In this document: positions 14,155 through 14,193 of the stretch, piece by piece
How positions within the stretch are numbered: position 1 is the first letter of the stretch
Layout of the letters: every line of letters begins with the position of its first letter
Source: Phycisphaera sp.
Lineage (GTDB): Bacteria; Planctomycetota; Phycisphaerae; Phycisphaerales; Phycisphaeraceae
Assembly (NCBI GenBank): GCA_029287335.1
Contig: JARFRI010000259.1
Coordinates: 1 to 14,193 of the forward strand
Direction of reading: 5' to 3'
DNA length: 14,193 nucleotides
Notes under the pieces: model-generated
Database searches by the model: none
The model's input: the letters and a program-made list of their open reading frames with translations, nothing else
Told to the model about the DNA's origin: nothing
Made by a program: the position numbers and the translations under genes

Positions 14155-14193
14155 CTGTCTCTTATACACATCTCCGAGCCCACGAGACGAACA
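14155..14193. other. Illumina Nextera adapter contamination (non-genomic)
   Basis: Bases 14155-14173 are CTGTCTCTTATACACATCT, the Tn5 mosaic-end complement used in Nextera libraries, and 14174-14188 are CCGAGCCCACGAGAC, the rest of the read-2 side adapter. The last five bases (GAACA) sit where the i7 index begins. Translations of it give the well-known artefact peptides SYTHLRAHET (plus) and MGSEMCIRDR (minus). These bases should be trimmed from the contig. Confidence 0.98.

Noticed and set aside
13569..14183. Minus-strand open frame of 204 codons beginning MGSEMCIRDR
   Set aside because: Its start lies in Nextera adapter and the rest is antisense to the nucleotidyltransferase gene.

Overview
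ORGANISM. The gene content points to a member of the Planctomycetota, probably class Phycisphaerae, in a GC-rich draft or metagenome-assembled contig. The clues are a eukaryote-like adenylosuccinate lyase, a DUF58 protein, a secreted toroid plus DUF4159 protein, an ECF sigma factor paired with a very long-tailed anti-sigma factor, several lineage-type lipoproteins, and weak or absent Shine-Dalgarno sites. This is inference from protein style; there is no rRNA in the window. No tRNA, CRISPR array, transposase or phage gene was seen. LAYOUT. (1) 1-75: the 3' end of an unknown plus-strand gene, then a 79-bp nested inverted repeat (90-168) lying between convergent genes. (2) 186-2408, minus strand: purB followed by a lipoprotein gene. 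(3) 2601-5154, plus strand: ECF sigma factor and membrane anti-sigma factor, divergent from purB across a 192-bp region holding a perfect 7-bp-arm palindrome. (4) 5166-7670, minus: ComEC-type DNA-uptake channel, convergent with the anti-sigma gene (11-bp gap). (5) 7727-8635, plus: DUF58 protein, divergent from comEC across 56 bp. (6) 8719-12040, minus: a protein kinase gene upstream of a secreted toroid/DUF4159 protein, with a hairpin and a possible 31-codon leader ORF between them. (7) 12315-13349, minus: a small lipoprotein gene, then a membrane-anchored amidase-2/PGRP-like protein that seems to lack one zinc ligand. (8) 13461-14154, plus: the 5' part of a CCA-adding enzyme/poly(A) polymerase family gene, cut off by the contig end. 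(9) 14155-14193 is not genomic: it is Illumina Nextera adapter. HOW THE PARTS RELATE. Most neighbours are mixed housekeeping and envelope functions rather than one pathway. The coherent pairs are sigma/anti-sigma (regulation) and perhaps kinase/DUF4159. DUF58 and DUF4159 proteins often share loci in planctomycetes; here they are convergent. No clear novel defence or metabolic system is visible. The most interesting signals are a recurring promoter layout (a TAnnnT -10-like box 6-7 nt before ATG with no Shine-Dalgarno) suggesting leaderless mRNAs for four genes, the nested inverted repeat, the DUF4159 internal duplication, and the degenerate amidase.
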